Source of the DNA: Pseudomonas chlororaphis
Lineage (GTDB): Bacteria; Pseudomonadota; Gammaproteobacteria; Pseudomonadales; Pseudomonadaceae
Length of the DNA: 64,000 nt
Direction: 5' to 3'
Assembly (NCBI RefSeq): GCF_003731765.1
Contig: NZ_MOAL01000004.1
Span: 310,001-374,000, forward strand
Below the pieces are notes generated by a model. The model did no database searches. It was not told where the DNA came from and saw nothing but the letters and a program-made list of their open reading frames with translations. The translations under genes were made by a program, and so were the position numbers. Numbering within the stretch: position 1 is the first letter of the stretch; every line of letters begins with the position of its first letter. This document shows positions 15,016 to 24,273 of this stretch, one piece after another.

Positions 15016-16547
15016 CAGGAGTCAGCCTTGACGAAGGCTTTGAAGCGCACCAGCTCCGTCAGGCGGTAGCCGCGGTAGCGACCCATCGCCAGCATGAAGC
15101 CCACCAGGATCAGCAGCATCGCCGGGAAGGTGAAGACGAAGTACACCAGCTCCGGCACGCTCATGATCAGGTGCGCCAGGGACGCAGCGAACAGCGTGCC
15201 AATGGCGACTTTCATCGCATGGCCGCCGCCACGCTCTTCCCAGGTGATGGACAGGCGTTCGATGGTCATGGTCAGGATCACCATCGGGAACAGCGCCACT
15301 GACAGCCCGCGTTCCAGGCCCAGCTTGTGGCTGAACAGGCTGATGGCGGCGATCAGCACCACGACGAAGGTCAGCACCACCGACAACCGCGGCAGCATCT
15401 GCAGCTTCAGGTGTTCCAGGTAGGAACGCAGCGACAGGCCCAGGGCAGTAATCACCGTGAACAGGATGATGCCGAAGCCCAGTTGGGTTTCGCGGAAGGC
15501 CAGGGCGATCAGCACCGGGGTGAAGGTGCCCAGGGTCTGCAGGCCGATCAGGTTGCGCAGGATCAGGATCACCAGCACGCCAATCGGGATCATCACCATG
15601 ATCATGAAGGTCTGCTGGGTCTGCAGTGGCAGGCCGTACAGCGAGTATTCGAGGAAGTTGGCGTCGGTGTTCTCGTCGGTCAGCTTGGCCAGGCGAATAG
15701 CGTTCATTTCGCTGTTGTTGAGGCTGAAGGTGACGTTGGCTTTCTTGCCACCATCGACGGTGATCAGGTTGTCGTCACCGGTCCACCACAGCAGGCGGTC
15801 GCTGGGCATGCCCTGCTCGCCGGTTTCCGGGTTGAAGTACAGCCAGTCATTGCCGTTGAAGCTGCGCAGCCAGAGTTCCGGGGTTTGCGGCTGGTCGGCC
15901 ACCAAGCGAATGGTGTGGACCTTTTCCACCGGCACGTGGGCGATGGACAGCAGCAGCTCGACGATCCGCGCCTTGTGGGCGGTGGACGGGTCGCCGGCCA
16001 GCAACAGCTTCACATTGTCGTCATTGAGGTTGTTGACCCGCTTGATGGCTTCGCCGATGAAGGTCTCGACGTCGGCCGAGTGCTGGCGGATCGGCGCCAG
16101 CAGGGCTTCGGCGGCGATTTTTTCCGGGCCTTCGACGGCGATGCTGTCGCGGAAGGTCGGCCCCTTGACCTTGGTTTTCTCGGCGCTGTAGCGCTTGGTC
16201 AGCACCAGGCGGTAGTACAGGGTCTGGTTGCCCTTGGCCCGGCGTGCCGACCAGGTGACCTTGCGGTTGCCGTCGACGCGGTTCACCGCGACCCCGTAGT
16301 TATTGGAGATGAAACTCTCGTTCAGGCTCACGTAGTCGCGGCTCAGCGGCGGCACGAACATCTGGATCTTGATCGGGTCCTTGCCGTTGGCGACGAACTC
16401 GACCTTGGCGTCGATGTTCCACAGGTCGTCGGTGGCGTCTTCGGTCACGGGAATGCCGAGCACGAAAATCTGATAGGCCGTGATCGAGATGCCCAACACC
16501 ACCAGGACGGCGATCAGGATTTTCAGATGGAGGGTAAGAGAGCGCAT
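15015..16547 (-). CDS. inactive transglutaminase-like protein with seven membrane helices
   Basis: 510 residues. Helix 1 (about 7-27, LKILIAVLVVLGISITAYQIFVL) anchors the N-terminus. Residues about 30-310 form a periplasmic region with a transglutaminase-like core that lacks an obvious Cys-His-Asp triad (no Cys is seen). The last 180 residues hold about seven helices (FMIMVMIPIGVLVILILRNLIG ... LVYFVFTFPAMLLILVGFMLA). This architecture belongs to the family annotated as inactive transglutaminase / 7TM in Pseudomonas. It sits between the protease gene (5-base gap) and the ligase gene (1-base overlap), so the three are translated together. It probably presents a periplasmic peptide or senses a signal; this is inferred. 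Confidence 0.85.
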   Translation of the reverse strand: MRSLTLHLKILIAVLVVLGISITAYQIFVLGIPVTEDATDDLWNIDAKVEFVANGKDPIKIQMFVPPLSRDYVSLNESFISNNYGVAVNRVDGNRKVTWSARRAKGNQTLYYRLVLTKRYSAEKTKVKGPTFRDSIAVEGPEKIAAEALLAPIRQHSADVETFIGEAIKRVNNLNDDNVKLLLAGDPSTAHKARIVELLLSIAHVPVEKVHTIRLVADQPQTPELWLRSFNGNDWLYFNPETGEQGMPSDRLLWWTGDDNLITVDGGKKANVTFSLNNSEMNAIRLAKLTDENTDANFLEYSLYGLPLQTQQTFMIMVMIPIGVLVILILRNLIGLQTLGTFTPVLIALAFRETQLGFGIILFTVITALGLSLRSYLEHLKLQMLPRLSVVLTFVVVLIAAISLFSHKLGLERGLSVALFPMVILTMTIERLSITWEERGGGHAMKVAIGTLFAASLAHLIMSVPELVYFVFTFPAMLLILVGFMLAMGRYRGYRLTELVRFKAFVKADS

Positions 16548-16552
16548 TGGAA

Positions 16553-17089
16553 TTACTCTGCGGTTTGAACGTTGATGGCGCAGGCGGGTTTGCCAGCAGC
16601 GTATTTAAGACTGGGGTCGACCAGCGCATCGAAGCGTTTCAGGGCTTCGGAGCCGATCAGCAGCGGGTATTGGAAGGCACTGCGGTCGGTCAAGTTCACT
16701 TCGATGCTGCGCAGCGCGGTGCCCATGCACACATCAAGGGTGATGACCGGACGGGCGGTGTACTTCTTGTCGTCTTCGGCATCGATGTCGCCGGCACGGC
16801 GCTTGATCTTGCTGACCCGGGCCAGCGGCCGTTCGATCGGGTGGGAGTGCGCAGCGTCGATGGCCAGGTAGAAACGTACCCAGGATTCGCCATTGCGCTT
16901 GAAGCGCTTGATGTCGCGGGCGCTGAGGGAGGCGGTCTTGGCCCCGGTGTCGAGCTTGGCCGCGACTTCCAGGTCGATGCCCGCCAGCCTCGCGTACTCA
17001 TTGAGGCCGTACACGGTCTTGTCGGCGGCAGCGCTCATGCCGGGCAGGCAAAGGAGGCAGAGTAATGGGGGAAAGGCCTTGAGTCTCAT
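16553..17089 (-). CDS. retropepsin-like aspartic protease (RimB / ATP-dependent zinc protease family), secreted
   Basis: 178 residues from the ATG at 17089, with AGGA upstream. Residues 1-22 form a signal peptide (FPPLLCLLCLPGMSAAA). The mature part has the single retropepsin motif AKLDTGAKTASLSA with Asp47-Thr-Gly; one motif means it should act as a dimer. The family is named ATP-dependent zinc protease in databases, although the sequence shows an aspartic-protease signature and no zinc motif. First gene of the three-gene operon with the membrane transglutaminase-like protein and the ATP-grasp ligase. RimB in plants of the RimK pathway trims glutamate tails; a matching periplasmic trimming role here is inferred. 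Confidence 0.85.
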   Translation of the reverse strand: MRLKAFPPLLCLLCLPGMSAAADKTVYGLNEYARLAGIDLEVAAKLDTGAKTASLSARDIKRFKRNGESWVRFYLAIDAAHSHPIERPLARVSKIKRRAGDIDAEDDKKYTARPVITLDVCMGTALRSIEVNLTDRSAFQYPLLIGSEALKRFDALVDPSLKYAAGKPACAINVQTAE

Positions 17090-17275
17090 AGATCCTGGTG
17101 CGTTGCATGGGTTCTTCAGTTCAAGGCGACTGGCATTGCTGCGCAAGCTCCCTCGTATGCCTGCCATATAAAGATGACAGGCAAATGCGGGCGGCATTCT
17201 AGCATGCTGGTTTTATGGCGCCAGCGTTGGGGGTTTGGGCTTTTGGGTGGTGACCTAACCTGGGGTTATTAGACG

Positions 17276-17289
17276 ATTGTCGACAATAT
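17276..17289. promoter_or_regulatory. palindromic operator 1 of the propionate operon
   Basis: ATTGTCGACAAT at 17276-17287 is a perfect 12-bp palindrome. The 12 bases TGTCGACAATAT recur at 17351-17362, 73 bases downstream, close to seven helical turns. Probable binding site of the GntR regulator at 17361. Confidence 0.6.
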
Positions 17290-17350
17290 CTATTTTTCCT
17301 TTGACTGCTAGAGCTGATTTGGCTAGTTTTTGTCACATTGATTTTAAAGG

Positions 17351-17362
17351 TGTCGACAATAT
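17351..17362. promoter_or_regulatory. operator 2, overlapping the regulator's start codon
   Basis: TGTCGACAATAT overlaps the ATG at 17361 of the GntR gene. It carries the same core TGTCGACA as the perfect site at 17276 and would allow autoregulation. Confidence 0.55.
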
Positions 17363-18056
17363 GCTGGATCAACTCGATCCCCCAGCGGTGGCGCAAGACG
17401 ATTCCGAGACCTTATCCGAGAATGTCTTCCGTCGTATCCAGGCGGCCATCGTCAAGGGCGAGATCGCCCCGGGCAGCAAGATCTCCGAGCCGGAACTGGC
17501 GCGCACCTACGGCATCAGCCGCGGGCCGCTGCGTGAGGCCATCCACCGCCTGGAAGGCCAGCGCCTGCTGGTGCGGGTGCCTCATGTGGGCGCCCGGGTG
17601 GTGTCGCTGAGCCATGCCGAGCTGATCGAGCTCTACGAAATCCGCGAATCCCTGGAAGGCATGGCCTGTCGCCTGGCGGCGGAGCGCATGACCACGGAAG
17701 ACATCGACGAGCTGCGCCGGGTGCTCGATACCCATGAACGCGATGCCGCGTTCCAGGCCGGGGTCGGTTACTACCAGCAAGAAGGCGATTTCGACTTTCA
17801 CTACCGGATCATCCAGGGCAGCGGCAACCGCACCCTGACCCAGATGCTCTGCGGCGAGCTGTATCAACTGGTGCGCATGTACCGCATCCAGTTTTCTGCC
17901 ACGCCCAACCGTCCACGCCAGGCCTTTGCCGAACACCACCGGATTCTCGATGCCATTGCCGATCGTGACGGCGAACTGGCCGAGCTACTGATGCGCCGCC
18001 ACATCGGCGCGTCGAAACGCAACATTGCGCGTCACTTTCCAGAGTGCGCGCCCTAG
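17361..18056 (+). CDS. prpR: GntR-family (FCD) regulator of the methylcitrate operon
   Basis: 231 residues. The winged helix occupies residues about 18-85 (LSENVFRRIQAAIVKGEIAPGSKISEPELARTYGISRGPLREAIHRLEGQRLLVRVPHVGARV); the rest is an all-helical FCD ligand-binding domain with metal-binding-type His/Asp residues (YYQQEGDFDFHYRII). It lies 11 bases upstream of prpB and is followed by the whole 2-methylcitrate cycle, so it is the operon's first gene and its regulator. This differs from enterobacterial PrpR, a sigma-54 activator; the name is used here only for position. The start was chosen at ATG 17361; longer forms upstream would run through both operators. Confidence 0.85.
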   Translation: MLDQLDPPAVAQDDSETLSENVFRRIQAAIVKGEIAPGSKISEPELARTYGISRGPLREAIHRLEGQRLLVRVPHVGARVVSLSHAELIELYEIRESLEGMACRLAAERMTTEDIDELRRVLDTHERDAAFQAGVGYYQQEGDFDFHYRIIQGSGNRTLTQMLCGELYQLVRMYRIQFSATPNRPRQAFAEHHRILDAIADRDGELAELLMRRHIGASKRNIARHFPECAP

Positions 18057-18067
18057 AGAGGTGAGTC

Positions 18068-18964
18068 ATGAGTTCCAATAACAAAAGCACTCCAGGCCAG
18101 CGTTTCCGCGATGCGGTCGCCAATGAACATCCACTGCAGGTGGTCGGTACCATCAACGCCAACCACGCGTTGCTGGCACAGCGCGCCGGGTTCAAGGCGA
18201 TTTACCTGTCGGGTGGCGGAGTGGCGGCCGGCTCACTGGGCGTGCCGGACCTGGGCATCACCGGGCTGGATGATGTGCTGACCGACGTCCGCCGCATCAC
18301 CGATGTCTGCGATTTGCCGCTGCTGGTGGACGTGGACACTGGCTTCGGCTCGTCGGCGTTCAACGTGGCGCGCACCGTGAAGTCGATGATCAAGTTCGGC
18401 GCTGCGGCGATCCACATCGAGGACCAGGTCGGCGCCAAGCGCTGTGGTCATCGTCCGAATAAAGAGATCGTGTCCCAGCAGGAAATGGTCGACCGCATCA
18501 AGGCCGCGGTCGATGCGCGCACTGATGACAGCTTCGTGATCATGGCGCGGACCGACGCCCTGGCAGTGGAGGGGTTGGAATCGGCCCTGGATCGCGCTGC
18601 CGCGTGCATCGAGGCCGGTGCCGACATGGTGTTCCCGGAAGCCATCACTGAACTTGAGATGTACAAGATTTTCGCCGACCGGGTGAAAGCCCCGATCCTG
18701 GCCAACATCACCGAATTTGGCGCTACCCCGCTGTACACCACCGAGCAGCTCGGCTCCGTGGGCGTGTCCCTGGTGCTGTACCCGCTGTCGGCGTTCCGCG
18801 CCATGAACAAGGCGGCGGAAAATGTGTTCACCGCGATCCGCCGCGACGGCACCCAGCAAAACGTCATCGACACCATGCAAACTCGCATGGAGCTGTACGA
18901 CCGCATCGACTACCACGTCTTCGAGCAGAAGCTCGATGCGCTGTTTGCGCAGAAGAAAGGCTGA
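18068..18964 (+). CDS. prpB: 2-methylisocitrate lyase
   Basis: 298 residues. Splits 2-methylisocitrate to pyruvate and succinate, the last step of propionate breakdown by the 2-methylcitrate cycle. The family signature KRCGH (124-128) carries the catalytic Cys; DVDTGFG (88-94) holds metal-binding Asp residues, and the N-terminal [32 protein letters not shown] is the substrate-binding barrel start. GAGAGGTGAGTC precedes the ATG. Translation is likely coupled to the regulator gene, 11 bases upstream. Confidence 0.95.
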   Translation: MSSNNKSTPGQRFRDAVANEHPLQVVGTINANHALLAQRAGFKAIYLSGGGVAAGSLGVPDLGITGLDDVLTDVRRITDVCDLPLLVDVDTGFGSSAFNVARTVKSMIKFGAAAIHIEDQVGAKRCGHRPNKEIVSQQEMVDRIKAAVDARTDDSFVIMARTDALAVEGLESALDRAAACIEAGADMVFPEAITELEMYKIFADRVKAPILANITEFGATPLYTTEQLGSVGVSLVLYPLSAFRAMNKAAENVFTAIRRDGTQQNVIDTMQTRMELYDRIDYHVFEQKLDALFAQKKG

Positions 18965-19033
18965 TCCGCGAACCACGACCTAACCGTTGATGAAGTTGCC
19001 AAGTCCCTAATAAATTCAAGATTGGAGAGAGCA

Positions 19034-20161
19034 ATGGCCGAAGCAAAAGTATTGAGTGGCGCTGGCCTGCGTGGCCAGGTGGCCGGACAAACCGCATTGT
19101 CCACCGTGGGCCAGGCCGGTGCCGGGTTGACCTACCGCGGCTATGACGTGCGTGAACTGGCTGCCGACGCGCAGTTCGAAGAAATCGCCTACCTGCTGCT
19201 GTACGGCGACCTCCCGAGCCAGGCGCAACTGAGCGCTTACCAGGACAAACTCAGCACCCTGCGCGACCTGCCCCAGGCATTGAAAGAAGTGTTGGAGCGC
19301 ATTCCTGCCCAGGCGCACCCGATGGACGTGATGCGCACCGGCTGCTCGTTCCTCGGCAACCTCGAACCGGAGAAGGACTTCTCCGAGCAACACGACGCCA
19401 CCGACCGCCTGTTGGCCGCGTTCCCGGCGATCATGTGCTACTGGTACCGCTTCAGCCACGAGGGTGTGCGCATCAACTGCACCAGCGACGAGCCGTCCAT
19501 CGGTGGTCACTTCCTGCACCTGCTGCATGGCAAGAAGCCCAGCGACTTGCATGTGAAGGTGATGAACGTGTCGCTGATCCTCTATGCGGAGCACGAGTTC
19601 AACGCCTCGACCTTTACCGCCCGGGTGTGCGCTTCGACCCTGTCTGACTTGTACTCCTGCGTCACTGCGGCCATCGGCTCGTTGCGCGGCCCGTTGCACG
19701 GCGGCGCCAACGAAGCGGCCATGGAAATGATCGAGCGCTTTGCCTCGCCGCAAGAAGCCGTCGAGGGCACCCTCGGCATGCTGGCGCGCAAGGACAAGAT
19801 CATGGGCTTCGGTCACGCGATCTATAAGGACAACGACCCGCGCAACGAGGTGATCAAGGGCTGGTCGAAAAAGCTCGCCGACGAAGTGGGCGACACCGTG
19901 CTGTTCCCGGTGTCCGAAGCCATCGACCAGACCATGTGGGAGCAGAAGAAGCTGTTCCCCAACGCTGACTTCTACCATGCCTCGGCGTACCACTTCATGG
20001 GCATCCCGACCAAGCTGTTCACGCCGATTTTCGTCTGCTCGCGCTTGACCGGCTGGGCCGCCCACGTGTTCGAGCAGCGGGCCAACAACCGCATCATCCG
20101 TCCTAGCGCCGAGTACACCGGCGTTGAACAGCGCAAGTTCGTGCCAATCGAGCGTCGCTGA
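19034..20161 (+). CDS. prpC: 2-methylcitrate synthase
   Basis: 375 residues from the ATG at 19034 (GGAG eight bases upstream). Condenses propionyl-CoA with oxaloacetate. A citrate-synthase fold: LTYRGYDVRELA at the start, the active-site His regions GPLHGGANEAAMEM and MGFGHAIYKDNDPR, and the Asp/Arg-rich end FYHASAYHFMGIP. It is followed by a REPIN before acnD, so the operon mRNA may have reduced distal expression or protected 3' ends there. Confidence 0.95.
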   Translation: MAEAKVLSGAGLRGQVAGQTALSTVGQAGAGLTYRGYDVRELAADAQFEEIAYLLLYGDLPSQAQLSAYQDKLSTLRDLPQALKEVLERIPAQAHPMDVMRTGCSFLGNLEPEKDFSEQHDATDRLLAAFPAIMCYWYRFSHEGVRINCTSDEPSIGGHFLHLLHGKKPSDLHVKVMNVSLILYAEHEFNASTFTARVCASTLSDLYSCVTAAIGSLRGPLHGGANEAAMEMIERFASPQEAVEGTLGMLARKDKIMGFGHAIYKDNDPRNEVIKGWSKKLADEVGDTVLFPVSEAIDQTMWEQKKLFPNADFYHASAYHFMGIPTKLFTPIFVCSRLTGWAAHVFEQRANNRIIRPSAEYTGVEQRKFVPIERR

Positions 20162-20178
20162 GCGGTATGACTCGCCCC

Positions 20179-20258
20179 TTGCAGGAGCTGGCTCGCCAGC
20201 GATAGGCCCAAGCGATTGCGTCAAGTCCTGAGACGTCGTCGCCAGCCAGCTCCTGCAA
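20179..20258. repeat. REPIN of a second type inside the prp operon
   Basis: TTGCAGGAGCTGGCTCGCCA at 20179 and its imperfect inverted copy (20236-20258, ending CCAGCTCCTGCAA) are separated by 33 bases. The core differs from the GCCGGCAAGCCGGC family. Its position between prpC and acnD within an operon is unusual, since REPs prefer operon ends. Confidence 0.75.
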
Positions 20259-20303
20259 CGCCCATGGGTCGTACCTGAAACCTACCGTGACCGAGCCTTG
20301 ACC

Positions 20304-22898
20304 ATGAACACTGAATTTCGCAAAACGCTGCCCGGCAGCGCGCTGGATTATTTCGATGCCCGCGAGGCGGTCGACAGCATCCAGCCCGGCGCCTACGACA
20401 CCTTGCCCTACACCTCGCGGGTCCTGGCGGAGAACCTGGTGCGTCGCTGCGACCCGGCAACCCTGAAGGATTCTCTGAAGCAGTTTATCGAGCGCAAGCG
20501 CGACCTCGATTTCCCGTGGTTCCCAGCGCGCGTCGTCTGCCATGACATCCTCGGCCAGACCGCCCTGGTGGACCTGGCCGGCCTGCGCGATGCCATCGCC
20601 CTGCAAGGCGGTGATCCGGCGCAGGTGAACCCGGTGGTGCCGACCCAGTTGATCGTCGACCACTCCCTGGCGGTCGAGTCCGGCGGTTTCGATCCTCAGG
20701 CGTTCGAGAAAAACCGCGCCATCGAAGACCGGCGCAATGAAGACCGTTTCCACTTCATCAACTGGACCAAGAAGGCCTTCAAGAACGTCGATGTGATCCC
20801 GCCGGGCAACGGCATCATGCACCAGATCAACCTGGAGAAAATGTCCCCGGTGATTCAGGTGCGCGACGGCGTGGCCTTCCCGGATACCTGCGTCGGCACT
20901 GACAGCCACACACCCCACGTCGATGCGTTGGGGGTGATCGCGATTGGCGTGGGCGGCCTGGAAGCGGAGAGCGTGATGCTCGGCCGCGCCTCGTGGATGC
21001 GCCTGCCGGAAAGCGTCGGCGTCGAGCTGACGGGCAAGCTGCAACCGGGCATCACCGCCACCGACATGGTGCTGGCCCTGACCGAATACCTGCGCAAGCA
21101 AAAAGTCGTCGGCGCCTGGCTGGAGTTCTTCGGTGAAGGCGCCGCGGCCCTGACCCTGGGCGACCGCGCGACCATCTCCAACATGGCCCCGGAATACGGC
21201 GCCACGGCGGCGATGTTCTACATCGACCAGCAAACCATCGACTACCTCAAGCTCACCGGCCGTGAAGACCAGCAGGTGCGCCTGGTGGAGCAATACGCCA
21301 AGCAGACCGGGCTCTGGGCCGACAGCCTGAAGGGCGCGCAATACGAGCGCGGCTTGAGCTTCGACCTGTCCTCGGTGGTGCGCAACATGGCCGGGCCGAG
21401 CAACCCGCACGCCCGGGTCGCCACCACGGACCTCGCTGCCCAGGGCATTTCCGGCCACTGGGACGAAGTGCCGGGGCAGATGCCCGACGGCGCGGTGATC
21501 ATCGCCGCCATTACCAGTTGCACCAACACCAGCAACCCGCGCAACGTGATTGCCGCCGGCCTGTTGGCGCGCAACGCCAACCGTCTTGGCCTGACCCGCA
21601 AACCCTGGGTCAAGTCGTCCCTGGCGCCGGGCTCCAAGACCGTGGCGCTGTACCTGGACGAAGCCGGCCTGACTTCTGAGCTGGAGCAGTTGGGCTTTGG
21701 CGTGGTGGCCTTTGCCTGCACCACGTGCAACGGCATGTCCGGCGCCCTGGACCCGGTGATCCAGCAAGAGATCATCGACCGCGACCTGTACGCCACGGCG
21801 GTGTTGTCGGGCAACCGCAACTTCGACGGGCGGATTCACCCCTACGCCAAACAGGCATTCCTCGCCTCGCCGCCATTGGTGGTGGCTTATGCGATTGCCG
21901 GGACGATCCGTTTCGACATCGAAAAAGACGTGCTGGGCGTGGACGCCTCCGGCGCTGAAATCCGCCTGAAAGACATCTGGCCCAGCGACGAAGAGATCGA
22001 CGCAGTGGTCAAGTCTTCGGTCAAGCCGGAGCAGTTCCGCCAGGTCTACATCCCGATGTTCGCGATCCACGAAGACACCGGGCCGAAGGTCGCGCCGCTG
22101 TACGACTGGCGCGAGATGAGCACCTACATCCGCCGTCCACCGTATTGGGAAGGCGCCCTGGCCGGGGCTCGGCCGCTCAAGGGCATGCGCCCGCTGGCGG
22201 TGCTGCCGGACAACATCACCACCGACCACCTATCGCCGTCCAACGCCATCATGCTGGACAGCGCGGCGGGCGAATACCTGGCGAAAATGGGCCTGCCCGA
22301 GGAAGACTTCAACTCCTACGCCACCCACCGTGGCGACCACCTGACGGCGCAACGGGCGACTTTTGCCAACCCGAAACTGTTCAACGAAATGGTCCGGGAA
22401 AACGGTCAGGTCAAGCAGGGTTCCCTGGCGCGGATCGAGCCGGAAGGCCAGGTCACGCGGATGTGGGAAGCCATCGAAACCTACATGGAACGCAAGCAGC
22501 CGCTGATCATCATCGCCGGCGCCGACTACGGCCAGGGCTCGTCCCGCGACTGGGCGGCCAAGGGCGTGCGGCTGGCGGGGGTGGAGGCGATTGCCGCTGA
22601 AGGGTTCGAGCGCATCCACCGGACCAACCTGGTGGGCATGGGCGTGCTGCCCCTGGAGTTCCTGCCGGGCACCGATCGCAAGACCCTGGGCATCGATGGC
22701 ACCGAGACCTTCGATGTGCTCGGTGAGCGCACGCCGCGGGCGACGCTGACCCTGGTGATCACCCGTCACAACGGTGAACGCCTGGAAGTGCCCGTGACCT
22801 GCCGCCTGGATACCGCGGAAGAGGTGTCGATCTATGAAGCCGGTGGGGTGTTGCAACGTTTCGCCCAGGACTTCCTCGAATCGGCTGTTGCCAGTTAA
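20304..22898 (+). CDS. acnD: Fe/S-dependent 2-methylisocitrate/2-methylcitrate dehydratase (AcnD)
   Basis: 864 residues, the length of aconitase-like AcnD. Dehydrates 2-methylcitrate to an isomer of 2-methylaconitate, which PrpF then converts. Aconitase iron-sulfur ligands are visible: ITSCTNTSNP (Cys, residues near 408) and the pair in FACTTCNGMSG. The swivel domain carries GADYGQGSSRDWAAKG, typical of the family. Start ATG at 20304 has only a weak ribosome binding site. Together with PrpF it replaces the step that PrpD performs alone in other bacteria; PrpD is also encoded here. Confidence 0.95.
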   Translation: MNTEFRKTLPGSALDYFDAREAVDSIQPGAYDTLPYTSRVLAENLVRRCDPATLKDSLKQFIERKRDLDFPWFPARVVCHDILGQTALVDLAGLRDAIALQGGDPAQVNPVVPTQLIVDHSLAVESGGFDPQAFEKNRAIEDRRNEDRFHFINWTKKAFKNVDVIPPGNGIMHQINLEKMSPVIQVRDGVAFPDTCVGTDSHTPHVDALGVIAIGVGGLEAESVMLGRASWMRLPESVGVELTGKLQPGITATDMVLALTEYLRKQKVVGAWLEFFGEGAAALTLGDRATISNMAPEYGATAAMFYIDQQTIDYLKLTGREDQQVRLVEQYAKQTGLWADSLKGAQYERGLSFDLSSVVRNMAGPSNPHARVATTDLAAQGISGHWDEVPGQMPDGAVIIAAITSCTNTSNPRNVIAAGLLARNANRLGLTRKPWVKSSLAPGSKTVALYLDEAGLTSELEQLGFGVVAFACTTCNGMSGALDPVIQQEIIDRDLYATAVLSGNRNFDGRIHPYAKQAFLASPPLVVAYAIAGTIRFDIEKDVLGVDASGAEIRLKDIWPSDEEIDAVVKSSVKPEQFRQVYIPMFAIHEDTGPKVAPLYDWREMSTYIRRPPYWEGALAGARPLKGMRPLAVLPDNITTDHLSPSNAIMLDSAAGEYLAKMGLPEEDFNSYATHRGDHLTAQRATFANPKLFNEMVRENGQVKQGSLARIEPEGQVTRMWEAIETYMERKQPLIIIAGADYGQGSSRDWAAKGVRLAGVEAIAAEGFERIHRTNLVGMGVLPLEFLPGTDRKTLGIDGTETFDVLGERTPRATLTLVITRHNGERLEVPVTCRLDTAEEVSIYEAGGVLQRFAQDFLESAVAS

Positions 22899-22959
22899 GT
22901 GACGTACCGCGAGCGGGCCGCCAGGTGCCGCTCCCGGTCTTTATCAGGACCAGACATCC

Positions 22960-24150
22960 ATGGCTTTTGTAGCGCAGATCAAGATTCCCGCCACTTACAT
23001 GCGTGGTGGCACCAGCAAGGGCGTGTTCTTCCGCCTGCAGGATTTGCCCGAGGCGGCCCAACTCCCCGGCGCGGCCCGGGATGCCCTGCTGTTGCGGGTG
23101 ATCGGCAGCCCCGACCCTTATGACAAGCAGATCGACGGCATGGGCGGCGCCACGTCCAGTACCAGCAAGACGGTGATCCTGTCGAAAAGCATCAAGGCCG
23201 ATCACGATGTGGACTACCTGTTCGGCCAGGTCGCCATCGACAAGGCCTTCGTCGACTGGAGCGGCAATTGCGGCAACCTGTCGGCGGCGGTCGGTTCCTT
23301 CGCCATCAGCAGCGGCCTGGTGGACCCCAGCCGGATTCCCCAGGACGGCGTGGCCGTGGTGCGCATCTGGCAGGCCAACATCGGCAAGACCATCATTGCC
23401 CATGTGCCGATCACCCAGGGCGAGGTTCAGGAAACCGGTGACTTCGAGCTGGACGGCGTGACCTTTGCGGCCGCCGAAGTGCAGCTGGAGTTCATGGATC
23501 CGGCCGCCGAAGAGGAGGGCGCCGGCGGTTCGATGTTCCCCACCGGCAATCTGGTGGACGACCTGGAAGTGCCGGGTGTCGGCACCTTCAAGGCGACCCT
23601 GATCAATGCCGGGATCCCGACGATTTTTATCAACGCCGGCGATGTCGGTTACCAGGGCACTGAATTGCAGGGCGCCATCAACGGTGACCCCAAGGCCTTG
23701 GCAATGTTCGAGACCATTCGTGCCCACGGTGCCTTGCGCATGGGCTTGATCCAGAATCTGGAACAGGCCGCCCAGCGTCAGCACACGCCGAAAGTGGCCT
23801 TCGTCGCGGCCCCCGCCGATTACCAGGCGTCCAGCGGCAAGGCGGTCAAGGCGGCGGAGGTGGACTTGCTGGTACGGGCCCTGTCCATGGGCAAGCTGCA
23901 CCACGCGATGATGGGCACGGCCGCGGTGGCCATTGGTACGGCGGCGGCGATTCCCGGAACCCTGGTTAACCTGGCCGCCGGCGGCGGTGAGCGCAGTGCG
24001 GTGCGCTTCGGCCATCCATCGGGCACCTTGCGCGTCGGCGCCGAAGCCAGCCAGGTCAATGGCGAGTGGAGCGTGCGCAAAGCCATCATGAGCCGCAGCG
24101 CCCGGGTGTTGATGGAAGGCTGGGTGCGAGTGCCCGGCGACAGTTTCTAA
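22960..24150 (+). CDS. prpF: 2-methylaconitate cis-trans isomerase
   Basis: 396 residues. Isomerises the AcnD product. The fold is that of diaminopimelate epimerase-like proteins; seen here are the N-terminal IPATYMRGGTSKGVFFRLQDLP, GGATSSTSKTVI, and SGNCGNLSAAVGSFAISSGLV with the Cys-Gly loop typical of the family. It directly follows acnD, as in other bacteria with the AcnD-PrpF pathway. Confidence 0.95.
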   Translation: MAFVAQIKIPATYMRGGTSKGVFFRLQDLPEAAQLPGAARDALLLRVIGSPDPYDKQIDGMGGATSSTSKTVILSKSIKADHDVDYLFGQVAIDKAFVDWSGNCGNLSAAVGSFAISSGLVDPSRIPQDGVAVVRIWQANIGKTIIAHVPITQGEVQETGDFELDGVTFAAAEVQLEFMDPAAEEEGAGGSMFPTGNLVDDLEVPGVGTFKATLINAGIPTIFINAGDVGYQGTELQGAINGDPKALAMFETIRAHGALRMGLIQNLEQAAQRQHTPKVAFVAAPADYQASSGKAVKAAEVDLLVRALSMGKLHHAMMGTAAVAIGTAAAIPGTLVNLAAGGGERSAVRFGHPSGTLRVGAEASQVNGEWSVRKAIMSRSARVLMEGWVRVPGDSF

Positions 24151-24273
24151 GGTTCCAACGCGACCTCCCTGACCAGGGCCGGCACGCCGGCCCTGGCGCA
24201 CATAACGATAATCTGATCAGCCTGACCCCGAGGATTTCACCCACACCCAAACCCTTGCTGGAGTGAACCGAAC

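Noticed and set aside
20103..22229. 708-codon minus-strand frame antisense to acnD
   Set aside because: Spans acnD in reverse with typical shadow composition; acnD has full aconitase motifs.
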